From positions 9,610,001 to 9,674,000 of the forward strand of contig NC_056046.1 in NCBI RefSeq assembly GCF_004379255.2: a DNA stretch of 64,000 bases. Direction: 5' to 3'. The DNA comes from Salvia splendens. Its lineage: Eukaryota; Streptophyta; Magnoliopsida; Lamiales; Lamiaceae. The notes beneath the pieces are model-generated. The model made no database searches and had not been told where the DNA came from. It saw nothing but the letters and a program-made list of their open reading frames with translations. Positions 48,313-59,701 of this stretch are shown here, one piece after another. The position numbers were made by a program, and so were the translations under genes. The stretch's first letter is position 1. Every line of letters starts with the position of its first letter.

Positions 48313-49221
48313 CTACTCCCCCATCAAGAAGCGCTTCACGATATTCCTACTCGGTTCTACCACCTCTCTCTCCCAATGCTCCGCCGTCTTCCGCCCAGCC
48401 ATCGCTGCCCTCAGCGCCGCCGTGGCGTCTACCCTCTTCAAGTCCCACCCGGCCGAGTCCCTCAGCCTCAGGATTTTCCCCAGCTGCCTCTTCGCCAGCT
48501 GACACGTGTTGTCCTTGATGGCCCTCACAGCCTCCACGTAGGCCTCCCTATCCGCCACGTCACCATCCCCTGCCCAATCACCGCGCGCTTTTCTCTCGAA
48601 ATATCTCCTGAATTCTGGGACTCCAATCGCCCTCCCCAGGCCGCGCCCACTCACCGAGTCCGACTCGCCGCTGCCGAAAAACTCCTCCAGCTCCTCGAAC
48701 ATCCCTGCCTCCATCATCTCGTCCACCCGCGTCGCCAGATACTCGCTCAGCACCGCCGGCGAGGCGTCCACCCAGATGAAGCAGCAGCTGTATCTGAGCC
48801 CTTTGCAGATGGAGATGGCCGAGTCGGAATCGGTGAATACGTCCGAGTCGGGGTGGAATGACTTGGCGAGGAGTGCGTAGATGAAGGAGTTTGATCCGCC
48901 GACGATGATGGGGGTGTTGCGGCGGGAGTGGATTTGGGAGATGAGGGAGGAGGCGGAGAGGCGGAAGTCGGAGGGGGTGAGCTCCGGGTGGGAGGGGGAG
49001 GATTGGAAGGAGCCGAGGAGGTGGTGGGGGATTTGGAGGCGGTCGGAGAGAGGGATTTTGTTGGTGGTGATGGGGAGGCCGCGGTGGGTTTGGATTTTGT
49101 CGGCGTTGATGATCTCGGAGGAGGGAAAGAAGCGGGAGGCGAGGTCGAGGGAGAGCTTGGTCTTGCCGCAGCCGGTGGGGCCCATTACGATAACTACCTT
49201 CTTGTGGCGGCGGGAGGCCAT
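48313..49221 (-). CDS. Adenylate isopentenyltransferase (cytokinin biosynthesis)
   Basis: Intronless, 302 residues, as plant adenylate IPT genes usually are. The P-loop GPTGCGKTKLS (residues 14-24) is followed by the SSEIINADKIQTHRGLPITT block with the conserved Asp-Lys pair, then IPHHLLGSF, PIIVGGSNSFIYALL and CCFIWVDASPAVLSEYLATRVDEM. DNTCQLAKRQLGKILRL near the C-terminus completes the IPT signature. The enzyme transfers an isopentenyl group from dimethylallyl diphosphate to ADP or ATP, the first step of cytokinin synthesis. The protein starts only 13 residues before the P-loop, so no plastid transit peptide is visible, unlike several Arabidopsis isoforms; cytosolic location is an inference. 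IQTHRGL and TTNKIPLSDR are somewhat divergent from common IPT sequences. The tRNA-IPT zinc-finger extension is absent. A TATA box is at 49345. Confidence 0.9.
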   Translation of the reverse strand: MASRRHKKVVIVMGPTGCGKTKLSLDLASRFFPSSEIINADKIQTHRGLPITTNKIPLSDRLQIPHHLLGSFQSSPSHPELTPSDFRLSASSLISQIHSRRNTPIIVGGSNSFIYALLAKSFHPDSDVFTDSDSAISICKGLRYSCCFIWVDASPAVLSEYLATRVDEMMEAGMFEELEEFFGSGESDSVSGRGLGRAIGVPEFRRYFERKARGDWAGDGDVADREAYVEAVRAIKDNTCQLAKRQLGKILRLRDSAGWDLKRVDATAALRAAMAGRKTAEHWEREVVEPSRNIVKRFLMGE

Positions 49222-49344
49222 TTTTTGTACACAAAATGGAAATTAGAGGGAGGGAGAGTTGGTTAGGATGAGTGGCAGTGGCAGTAGCAGTAGTGTGTAT
49301 GGAAAAAGGAGTTTTTTGTCAGAGGCGTTGCTTGTTGGCTGTTA

Positions 49345-49352
49345 CATTTATA
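49345..49352 (-). promoter_or_regulatory. TATA box of the isopentenyltransferase gene
   Basis: TATAAATG on the minus strand, 124-131 bases before the ATG, giving a leader of roughly 95 bases. Confidence 0.6.
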
Positions 49353-49359
49353 GGACCAA

Positions 49360-51040
49360 CTTCTGCTATGTGGAAACAAGGACACCTTTATTCATCACTC
49401 AATTATGGAGAATCAATCCATTGTTTTCAGCTTCATTATTCAAACACACAACACAATTATGCTCTTCTTCATGCTACTACTAACTTATCCATACATATCA
49501 TATGCATTCTCAAACTTCATTGATTAAACTTTACCTAGTCTTCTCAAATTATGTATTCTAGGTGACGAACCACATTCTTACATGGCTACTTCTGTAATCC
49601 TATTAGAAAAATTATTTAATTCAACAAGCTAATTAGAAGAGATTATCTCTGTTTATAACATATAAAAATAAGTCCATATCCACGCATAAATGCGGATTAT
49701 TGGGCTGCCTTTGTAGTCTGTACAACAATGATTTCACCTACGGAGAAACGATGGCGCATGGACATTGAATAATAGAAAACTATTTTTGTAATTCAACAAT
49801 TATTTAAAAATAATACTATAGTCCGTTCCTTCTGTACCATTTAAATGTCTCATATTTGACTGTTGTAGATTTTAAAAAATTATTTGAATTTATAATATAA
49901 AAGTGAGTGAATAAAATTAATGGAATGTGGATCCTATTTTTGTATTAGTATTAGTTTTATAATAATTGTGAGTAGAATGGGTTATTGGAATGAGAGATCG
50001 TCCACTTATTAAAAACAGTAAAAATAAAACGAGACATTTATTGGAGATCATCCATATAATGAAATATGATATTTAATCAATACTGGAGAAAGTATTAGTA
50101 TAATAAAATAAGTATGAGACTACAGTCCAGTTACTCCTATTAAAAAGAGGAAGTTTCATGTCAGCGCATGGTTTGACCAGGGAAGGGTGTGTTTGCATGG
50201 ACATGAAATTTATGGAGAAAACAATGGGGAAGAAGTGGGATTGAAGGAGGGGCCGGGTACGGGGATATGCGCGCATGTAAGTCTTTGTCTTTTAAAAATT
50301 GTCAGAATATCTCCAAATGATTATTATTGGATTACGACGACATCGGTAATTTCTCCAGACACACAAGTCCGTCACTTAGGGAAACTTACCGTTGGAATCA
50401 TACATTTTTTTAGAGCTAGTACTCCATAATACAGTACTAATATTTTATAAATAAGCGTAAAACTTTAATTACAGTGCATAATTTGAAGAATTTCAGTTAG
50501 CATGGATCTCATGTCATCTTAAACGTCAAACTTAGGACTAAACGTTGAATATAAACCTACGAATTTCATGAAAATGGTCCTAGTTTAGGACCTATACATA
50601 TAACTAACAAAATTATTTAGAGAAAGTGACTGCTTCACCTATTATAGTTTATTTGACATTAATTTCATGTCACCAAAATTCAATAAAAAAGATAAGATTT
50701 GGAAAATTGAAAAGGCTAATTAATCATCGATCGATATCGATACAACACCCAGGACTTTTAATTCCACGCTACCTAATATATGTGGTAGAAAAGTATATAC
50801 ATGATTTAGGATATAATCAAATCCTAATCAACTCGATGTGTTGTGCAGAAATAGTTATTTTGTTCAACTTTTTAACATCTAGAAGATCTTTGCATGAGAA
50901 GATTAATTACTATCAACTTATAATGTCTTAAACATGTTTGCGTGTCAAACATAAAAGGATCATAATTCATTATGCTTATATCTTTAGCTAGGGTTCAAGA
51001 CTTTCTTTCAAATCACGTGGTCAAGAGTTAAACTAATATA
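49360..51040. other. Intergenic DNA with a decayed MITE
   Basis: A degenerate Stowaway-like element may span about 49817-50099: GTCCGTTCCTTCTG at the left, TACTGGAGAAAGTATTA at the right, with GTCTCAT and GAGACAT inside. No host gene is recognised. Confidence 0.4.
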
Positions 51041-51043
51041 CTA

Positions 51044-51295
51044 CTCCCTTCGTCCCACTTTAGGAGTCCCGGTTAACCATATTTATGTGTCCCACTTTAG
51101 GAGTCCCGGTTGAAAGAATCCATAAATGGTAATAGGCATCACATTCCACTAACCTTTTTCCACTCACATTTTATTATAAAACTAATATATAAACGTAGGA
51201 CTCACATTCCACTATTTTTTTTCACCAACTTTCCTTTATATTTCTTAGAACTCGTGTCGAACTCAAATGAGACTCCTAAAGTGGGACGGAGGGAG
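51044..51295. mobile_element. Stowaway-like MITE
   Basis: Ends CTCCCTTCGTCCCACTTTAG and CTAAAGTGGGACGGAGGGAG are inverted and flanked by TA. The left end has a duplicated block, TCCCACTTTAGGAGTCCCGG, at two positions about 38 bases apart. Confidence 0.9.
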
Positions 51296-51299
51296 TATT

Positions 51300-52930
51300 A
51301 TTGAATGGTTCAGTCCCCTTCAAAATGTTCAAGCTGTGCATGCATTATATGATCAACGATAAAGTTGAAGTACAATTAAGGGTTACTTATATAACAAAAT
51401 CATAGTCATTTTGATTAATTGCAGTTTTGACAGATTTCTCATGAGAATGCGATAATCATTTTCAGCCCTCGGATTTCAAATATTTACGATAGATCATAGA
51501 TGATATGCATATTTTTATTTGATATATAAATGTGGATTTGTATCGGTTCGAATTCTAAAGGTGATAAAGTATAGTTAATTTTTTATTGAAAGCAAATATT
51601 TTGTGTGCTCAATCAATGTACTCGTATTCTCATATTAAGAGTGTAATACAGATACAGTATAATCAATCTCCTAATTCGGACATATCAAATTATAGTAATT
51701 AATTATAACAATGTTTAATTATAAAGTACGTAATTCATCTTTTTCATGCACGGTGCCTTCACTGCTACACATGAAACCTAAATTCGGTCATCGTCATATT
51801 GTTTAGAGCAATATGTGTATATATATTTTTCACAAATTATTTGCAGACAACCAAATGTCAAAATCTAACTACTATAACAGAGAAGACTTTAAGGCCGGCC
51901 ACGATGCCGATATCATCCCATTACAAATGTTCACAAATAATAATAGAAGTTGTTTTTCTCACTCTCACTCTCACAATCACAATTCAATATCAATTCAACA
52001 AGTTGGTGAGCAAATACAACTGGCATGAATTGGCCGACTGAATAAAGATCCGTGTTTTTAATCGCATCCCTATATTTTTATTTCATACTAGTACATCGTT
52101 AATATTTTATCTTTCATTATAATTTAGGATTTAGTTACTTATTAAACACTACTACCGTATAATTCCTTCGTTTCATAATAGTTAAGTCATTTTGTCATTT
52201 TGCTACGTTCCATAATAGTGGAGTCATTTTCATTTTTAGTAAAAGTCAACATATTTCTCTCACTTACTTTTTCCTTTCTCTTACTTTCTTCTCTCTACTT
52301 TTTCTTCTCTCCTACTTTATTATCTTTTTATTTAATACACTACACACATTTTTCTTATTTAATACACTACACACGCTTATATTCAACATGACTCACATTA
52401 TTTATGATTTATGAGCATGTATCATGAACACCCCGATATTAAGTCGGCGCCAACATTTTTTATTCTTTGGTTGATGAATTTTTTTGGGTATAGATATTTA
52501 AAATAGAGTGTGTAGTTAATCAACTGAATGAGAAGAAAGTATATAAATAAATAGAAAATAAAGAATAAAGAATAAAATGAATAATTTTAAAGAGAGTAAA
52601 ATAGGAGAAAATAAAATATGAGTGATTAAACACAAAAGGTTTGGATATTTTTCTATAAATGCAATTAATCCAATCATATATTCTAAATTTGCACACTATA
52701 CAATCATCGAAAGCCGACAGTTGAAAGATTTCGACTGATTAAATCCTTATTCAAAGTTCAAACTGTTCTATTCATCAACTTAATTATTAGCAATTTTTGT
52801 TGACATTTCAAATTCAATTGGATTCAATTGACGTGTCACTGTTTCTTTCTGGGAGAAAATTCTGACACTGTAACCAATATTCTCCTACAAAGACGACTCC
52901 ATTTATCACTGTCGATCAAACTAGAATATA
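51300..52930. other. AT-rich intergenic DNA with a one-ended MITE remnant
   Basis: Near 52160-52240 the text CCTTCGTTTCATAATAG is followed by ACGTTCCATAATAGTGGAGT, resembling a duplicated left end of a Stowaway-like element with no right end. Overlapping ORFs at 51799-52041 have no motif. Confidence 0.4.
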
Positions 52931-52934
52931 CCTA

Positions 52935-53117
52935 CACCCCCGTCACATAAGAATATGCACTTCTAATATTATAGCTCTTTTCTCTCTAATGAGATGTGAC
53001 TCATTCTTCACTAACAATATTTTATTTATCTTTTCTCTCTACCTCTCTTCTACCTTATCATTTTTCATTAAAATCCGTGTTGAATCCAAAGTGCATATTC
53101 TTTTGGGACGGAGGGAG
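52935..53117. mobile_element. Stowaway-like MITE
   Basis: Left CACCCCCGTCAC, right GGGACGGAGGGAG, TA on both sides. The internal AGAATATGCACTT is shared with the copies at 36796 and 53998. Confidence 0.75.
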
Positions 53118-53119
53118 TA

Positions 53120-53640
53120 TCTATTGAGAATTCCTTGAATCATCTAATGAGCGTAGCGGAAAAAGCATACAAGAATAACAGATCTAGATTCATAATCAAA
53201 TTGCAAGTTGAGCATGTAAAACACAATGGAACTAAATCTTACTTGTTGTATTATTTTTTCCGATTGATTGAATCCTGTAGGTTGAATCCACTACTATCGA
53301 GGTCCACGTGCAATCCAATCCGATGCAGGAACTATCCCGGTACAATTGCTATGTAGAAGAAAGCTAGGAATTCTCTCTACAAAGCTTTATGTATTTTTCT
53401 ATCTTGTGTCTCTTCTCTTCCCCCCCACTCCCCCTTTTATTCATTCTCCACAATGAAGATTAAATAACCATTATTAAGTAGATGAAGAGTCATGTAGATG
53501 AAGAGTCATGCAATTGAAAAGTCATTTGGGCTCTATGATTATTGAGCTCATGAATTAATATAATTATAGCCCAACTATAATTACTTAATTCATATTAATC
53601 TAATTCTAGCTCATTTCCTTTCAGTATATAAATAAGGGTA
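53120..53640. mobile_element. Possible LTR fragment of a retrotransposon
   Basis: GAGCGTAGCGGAAAAAGCAT, GTCCACGTGCAATCCAATCC and GAGCTCATGAATTAATATAA recall, from memory, the reverse strand of a common plant LTR. It includes a 17-base tandem pair (GTAGATGAAGAGTCAT at 53480 and 53496). No borders or internal region were found, so this is tentative. Confidence 0.3.
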
Positions 53641-53653
53641 ATATATATATATA

Positions 53654-53995
53654 TCGTTGAGAACACTCATTCTAGCTGCTTGTCCTGTAACGACTAACAA
53701 AGGATTCTGTTTTATTTACTATTGTATAATTTTTTATAACTCTTTCTCTTTTAGAAGGTCTTTTAAGGTGTGTGATTCATTTTCATGATATTATACCAGG
53801 TCCGAGTTGATATGAATCTCTTTGTCTGCGCGTGTAGAAGTCTGATGCACATTATGGCCCACAAATTTGGGGGAATGTTGAAAAGATTGACTCTTGTCTC
53901 ATATTGATTTGATAACTATCCTGTCTCATTTATATAATTTTGGATAACTCTAACCTCTTAGAAGCCTTCTAAAGGTGAGTGACTCATTTTTAATA
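53654..53995 (+). mobile_element. Decayed TRIM-like miniature retroelement
   Basis: Two diverged direct repeats share TATAATTTTxxATAACTCT, CTCTTxxAGAAG and a GTGxxTGAxTCATTTT end (about 53654-53795 and 53876-53995). Between them lie about 80 bases holding a degenerate primer-binding-site-like TTATACCAGGTCCGAGTTG and a purine tract, TTTGGGGGAA, directly before TGTTGAAAAG. Two short LTR-like repeats around a tiny internal region are the form of a TRIM element. The similarity between repeats is partial, so confidence is modest. Confidence 0.4.
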
Positions 53996-53997
53996 TA

Positions 53998-54215
53998 CTA
54001 CATCCGTCCCACAAAAATATGCACTTTTAGTGGGCATGAATTCTAATGCACAATTGGTAAAATAAGAGAGAAGTAGAAAGAAAAAGTAATTAAAATATTG
54101 TTAATAGAGAATGAGTATCACCTCATTAGAGAGAAAAATGTTTCCAAATTTAGAAAGTGTATATTTTTATGGGACAGACTAAAAAGGAAAGAATGCATAT
54201 TATTGCGGCGGAGAG
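53998..54215. mobile_element. Stowaway-like MITE
   Basis: Left CTACATCCGTCCC, right GCGGCGGAGAG, flanked by TA. The internal AAATATGCACTTTTAG and its inverse are shared with neighbouring copies. Confidence 0.75.
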
Positions 54216-54219
54216 TATA

Positions 54220-55615
54220 TTGTAAATGAATAAAAAAAAGAAATTAAATCGAGTAGCACATTTTGCTAAGCTAAGTAATCACATGACCACCTGGAGCGGA
54301 TTTGGGGGGAGCTCAAGCACCCTTAACTATTTTTCTTAATCAATCTCGAATTAAAACCTCACCATTATGATTGCAATGCAATGACCATTGGAAAAACGTA
54401 TTGTTGTGACTAGTGCTCCTAATCTAATAATTTGATGAAAATCACTTAGGACTTGACAGTGGGTTCCATCGAATTAAAGTGGGAGATAGAATTAAATAGA
54501 TTTTGGAGATAGTATTAAATAGATTTGGGAGTTCGGTAATTACTTCTTTCAATCATTAATGATTAATATATGCATATTTAAGATGATAAATGTGCGCGTG
54601 CGAACTCGACTTGAAATTAAAAAAAAAAATTACTCTCGTCTTTTTTATGGTCCATTAACAGATATGTAAGGTGGATTAATTGATTGGGTGCCGAATTTAA
54701 TAAGATTTGCACTGAAAGAAGCCTTGAGTTTGAGTTGGAGATGCTAGCAAGATAAGATTAATTACAGACTCGTATAGTATCGTTATCAATCATGAGATGA
54801 AAACAAATTAAATCGGGTAAAGTCAAATCAAAAGATCGATATCTCCTACGGAGTATTATTGAATTAATCACACTGGCATCAAATATTAACAATTAATGGG
54901 AAATCTTGTCATGATTTTGTGCTTAAAAGGTTCCTTTCACCTTTCATAAAAATAGAAAAAACCACATAATTTGACATGAAAGATGCAATACTGTACAAAA
55001 AACATGATACCGCTAAATAAACAAAAATGTGGTAAAATAACTAGCGAGCATATTTGATTTGATTTATTTTAATAAATTTTTACAAAAGCAATTGAATTTA
55101 ATAATAAAAACATAATTAAGTGTGTGCAATAAATAAACAAAGGTATGTCAATGTTTCCAATGCTGGGCCTATGCTAGCCAGTCTCTGGTCTAGCCTGGTT
55201 TCTACTAGAGGCCCATCTAGCGGGCTTTGTTAGCTCCGTTTATGAGTAAGTTCTGTCCAAGTTAAATGGGCCCAACCACATATAACCAGGCCAGCTTAAA
55301 TGCTTTTCGTTTGTCAAAAGCCCCATATTCTTTTCCTTACAAATTTATACTCCTATAAAATATTAAAGTGGGTCCCTGTTCTTGAAGAGTGGATCTCAAT
55401 CACAAACTCATCTTTTGGATCCAAAAAGAAAGTGTTAAAAGAAAATTTACACTTATGCTGTTTCTTTCCGAGAAATGGATCTGAGAAGAAAAATATTCTT
55501 TCAAGTTTTCTTCTTTTTATTTATCTTTTGTTTTCTTTTTTTATTCGTTATCTGAAGCTGGCCTTTTAGTTTTATTTATAAGGTAGTTTCCTGAAGTAAT
55601 TGGGCTCTCTAGTAT
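54220..55615. other. AT-rich intergenic DNA, nothing recognised
   Basis: The ORF at 55300-55569 lacks motifs and has low-complexity Phe/Leu-rich content. Confidence 0.5.
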
Positions 55616-55619
55616 TTTC

Positions 55620-55850
55620 CTTCCTCCGTCCAAAAAAAAACAGACAAAGTTGTAAATAACACGAGTTTTAATACGTGATTGGTAAAGTAAGAGATATAGA
55701 TGAAAAAGATGGTAAAAATATTGTCACTAGATTGTGGGATTCACATTATTAGCAGTGTTAAAAATTTCTATTTTTAGAATTAGTCTAATATAGGTGGATG
55801 ACCTAAAATAGTAAAACTAGTCTATTTTTTTGGACAGATATACTATATTA
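55620..55850. mobile_element. Stowaway-like MITE, degenerate
   Basis: Left TTCCTCCGTCCAAAAAAA; the right end TTTTTTTGGACAGATA lacks the last GGGAG. Inner matching arms, AGACAAAGTTG-type and CTAGTCTATTTTT, are weak. Borders are approximate. Confidence 0.55.
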
Positions 55851-55854
55851 GTAG

Positions 55855-56905
55855 TAGGTTTGGGTTCAAATTTTCTTGGCTACAATCTGCAATCTAAGAT
55901 CATTGTACAAAACTATTTAAGTGCTATATTCCTCTTCAATTCAATTAATAATATAGACATGTTGGAATCTAGGGTTTCGATCTCAGGTAACTGAGAAAAG
56001 GAAATCTAGGGTTTAGTCATGAGGTGCACTGCACATTTAATTATTTCTTCAAATGTAGTTTAATTTCAAAAGTTACTATTATAAACCTCGAAACATGATC
56101 AAGGAAACTTATCTAGGTGATTTGATTTGATTGTATTTGATCTTTGCATATTTGAGTGCTCAAATATATGGACCACATATCATTACGAATCTAAGACTAG
56201 AATATATTTTGTACAACCTTTCTACATTTAAATGTTGTTTCCTTTTCAGCAATGAGTAAAACATATACTTTTGTACTACAACATTTCTAAATTTCAAAGC
56301 TTAGTCAAGACTCTAAAAGTCTCAAAAAAAACCTTTGATCAATTGGATCGTTGCAAACCTATGGTAACCACAAGATCAAAACTTAAGACCAAAGTCGTAT
56401 ATCAAAATTGATAGTACGAACTTATTATAGAGCGTACCAAGGGTTGAGTTGTTCGTATACGAGTAATAGAAAATAATACGGGAGCTGAGTTTAGAGTGTC
56501 GTCGGGGACGAAAGTACAAAGTTGGGAAACGACCAAATGTAATCCGGATAAAAAAGATAGGAGTAGTCCTCTAGGTTTTTTGGGTTTTTGCAGCTGCAAT
56601 GAATGACAAGCACAGGCATGCTTGCAAATATAATTAATTAAATAATCAATACACTCTGATGCATTTGTTTCAGCATAATGCATACGTCTGTTTCAAGACA
56701 AAATACATTAGGTTAGATCAACTATCTAACAAAGTACCACACTACAAAAACATGATGCATATATTTCGATGCAAACACAACTTGATACCATTAATAATAG
56801 TATCATGTCAGCAGTTAAATTGCTAACAAACTCGTGTACTATTTTCTGTCTCTTGACTTGAATAACAACTGCTGGTACTTCTTTCAACCAATTATTAACA
56901 ATTAT
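55855..56905. other. AT-rich intergenic DNA, nothing recognised
   Basis: ORFs at 56402-56683 and 56726-56995 (minus) have no recognisable motif; the second runs into the MITE that begins at 56909. Confidence 0.5.
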
Positions 56906-56908
56906 ATA

Positions 56909-57110
56909 CTTCATTTGTCCCATTAAAAATGAGACGTTTTCCTTTTTTGTTGTCTTATTAAAAATGAAATGTTTCATAAAAATGGAAACAACCATATCTC
57001 TACTTTTTCATCTCTCTTACTTTACTCTCTTTTCATTAACTCACAAAACAACACTACATAAAATCTCGTGCCGATTTCCAAATATTTCATTTTAAGTGGG
57101 ACGGAGGGAG
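56909..57110. mobile_element. Stowaway-like MITE
   Basis: Left CTTCATTTGTCCCATTAAAA, right TTTTAAGTGGGACGGAGGGAG-type end (last base 57110), TA on both sides. Confidence 0.8.
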
Positions 57111-57114
57111 TATA

Positions 57115-58165
57115 ATATTAAGCATCTGATCGATTATAGTAATAAACACGAATTGAAAATGAATAGACTAAAATCGGAAATTAATAAACCCTAATTGACG
57201 TGGATGCATACTTGAATAAGTTTTTTTCAACTAAATGGAGTACTAGTATATGAAATGCAACATATTGAAAAAGTGGAGATGAAATCAAAAGAGAAAAACA
57301 ACACAAATGAATGGTGCCGTGTTTAATCAAAACCTAGAACACAAAACTAGTAGAGAGTGTGGCTGTATATGAGATTAAAAAAAAGATCGTTTTGGTGAAG
57401 GATTGAGAGTAGGGCAGAATAGTGCCAAAGTTGGATATAATAGGTATACTTATTCTGGTTGATAAAGTGGCATTGGTTTTGGCTAAACAGAGAGGTACAA
57501 TTATGGGAAGAGAAATGTATTGTAATTGGTCACATAAAGAGGAGAAATGGAGAAAAATTATGGTACATGAAATAGCAGCTTTAAACATGTCTACAAATTG
57601 CAACACATCTTTGTAAGCTAACTCTAATATAGGGTTGCTGTCTTTTTGCTGCTGCTCGCCTACTTAGCCTACTTTTCATAGCTTTCATATAAATCATGCT
57701 GAAAAAGATGCCACAACAGTAAACCCTCTTAAAATATCACAACACTTCAGGTCTTGTTCCTTTCACACATTAATTCTCAACATTTCTAGAGAGAGAGTGA
57801 GAATAACGTGGACATCTCTCTTGTTTTCTTCTAGTTTAACAGTAGATCCATTCTTCAGGAAATTAAAGTTTATGAATATAATGTGTGTGTGATGAGACAT
57901 ATACACTGATTTTTTATTCCACTAATTTGGAGCTTCAACTTTTAATTTGTTGTTTCGTTGGGGAAATTGTGTAAGAATTCGTTGAATACTCAACCGCGAT
58001 ACAGATGGTCTATGTAGGTCATTGCCAAATAACATACACAAACTATATAATTTTATGGACAACCACAGGCACTGTCGCAAGCGATTGCCGATTAAAATAT
58101 ACTATGCGGTTTTAAATGGCATACATTGGATCTTGTAATTGGATTCTTGATTTTGTGTAATCTTA
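57115..58165. other. Intergenic DNA, nothing recognised
   Basis: Two opposing small ORFs at about 57334-57616 carry no family motif and neither has a visible promoter, so they are not called. Confidence 0.45.
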
Positions 58166-58169
58166 TGTA

Positions 58170-58369
58170 ACCCCTTCGTCTTTCCAAAATTATACTACTT
58201 GCGTTACAAGATACTTAGCAGTTGAGACATTTTTTGGACACAGAGATTTAATAAATTGATGTGTTAAAGATTAAAGTGAAGAGAATAAAGTATGTTTGCT
58301 AGAAATGACGCAACATTCTTGGAATACTCCAAAAAATATTACGACTCAATTGTCTTGAGACGGAGGGAG
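58170..58369. mobile_element. Stowaway-like MITE, degenerate left end
   Basis: Left ACCCCTTCGTC, right GAGACGGAGGGAG followed by TA. Inner TCTTGAGACGG pairs with decayed left text. Confidence 0.6.
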
Positions 58370-58374
58370 TATTA

Positions 58375-59605
58375 AGTAGTGACGTTGGTTATGTGATTTA
58401 TGACTGATTACTTTTTTAATCTATGAAGAATGCTATGCATGCAAATTGTAGTGGACTAACTTAAATTTATTAGTACCCATCTTAAAATGCCCTCGATATA
58501 AGAACAATTAAATTGAGAGTTCTTATGAGATGTGCGCTAGAAACAAAGATGTGTTTTGTTAGTATAAGTAACACTTATCAAATCATTTATTTCTTTCGGG
58601 GATGTTGCAATTCATTCATATCCACATCCGCTTAAAAAGTATATGAGCTACTCATTTCCGTACTAATGCACCAATGTTCACTCTCTATTTTTTTCTTGGA
58701 ACGTTACATGCACATCAACTTCGACTTGGTTCGTCCCCAAACCAAACCGTACTATGAGAGGTTCGGCTCTAATAGTGACCCGACATCCTAATTTGCGGTT
58801 GTCCCCAATGACCATGCCAAGTTTTTTCAGTGTGTTTTTTCCTCACTCACGCACTGAATTTCTCAATGGGTCATCCATCATAGAATTGTCTAAGGCTAAT
58901 CATGCTCAACTTTGGACTTCTTATGAGATTGATACCAAAAAAAAAAAGAAGGATACTGTCTTGTTCGTATGATTAACATCTATCCACCCTATTAATCTCT
59001 TTTCTGTGTGGTCTTAAACCCGTAGATTCTCTCAAAAAGAATTTATATTTGGATTCATTCATATTAGAATATGTATATGATTATTATTCGCAAGTACTAG
59101 CATTAAGTGTTCATTTGTCTCAATAAAAAAAATTGAAATATATGATGATTTTGAATTGGACTAATTAAATTAAACTTTTTGCACATCCCAATGCACCTTC
59201 ATTGTCTTAATTACAATTCATCAATCACCAATTCAAGTTTATTAATTTCAAATTTAATATTTTAGTTCGAATTGACGATGAATGCTTATATATTGTAGAA
59301 CAACTTATGTACCGTGGCTTATTTGGATGAGATGGATAGTAAATAAGAGGAATATTGGTGGGAAATGGTTGTCGGAGCATGAATGATTAGGGCACAGAAA
59401 TATGGACAAAGAAACAGGCAGCATAACCTAATGTATACTAGTGTAATAGATTAGGATAGACTGGTCTTTAATTATCTCCTTAATTCTGTTAACATAAAGA
59501 CTGAGTTGACCTGCCAATTAGAGTTCATTCATATATTGTTTTTGCACTTCTAGGTACCTCACTTTCATCTGCAGCTTTACGCCGAATTCTCTGCCCTCGC
59601 TCTTT
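58375..59605. other. Intergenic DNA, nothing recognised
   Basis: A short ORF at 58754-58972 has no recognisable motif. Confidence 0.45.
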
Positions 59606-59607
59606 CA

Positions 59608-59609
<2 letters not shown>

Positions 59610-59697
<88 letters not shown>
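59610..59697. repeat. (CT)n microsatellite
   Basis: About 44 perfect CT dinucleotides. Confidence 0.97.

Positions 59698-59699
<2 letters not shown>

Positions 59700-59701
<2 letters not shown>

Noticed and set aside
48578..49246. Overlapping long frames on both strands over the IPT gene
   Set aside because: GC-rich shadows; only the 302-residue frame carries the P-loop and IPT motifs.
57334..57616. Opposing 90- and 64-codon ORFs
   Set aside because: No family motif, no promoter and no splice context; open by chance on both strands.
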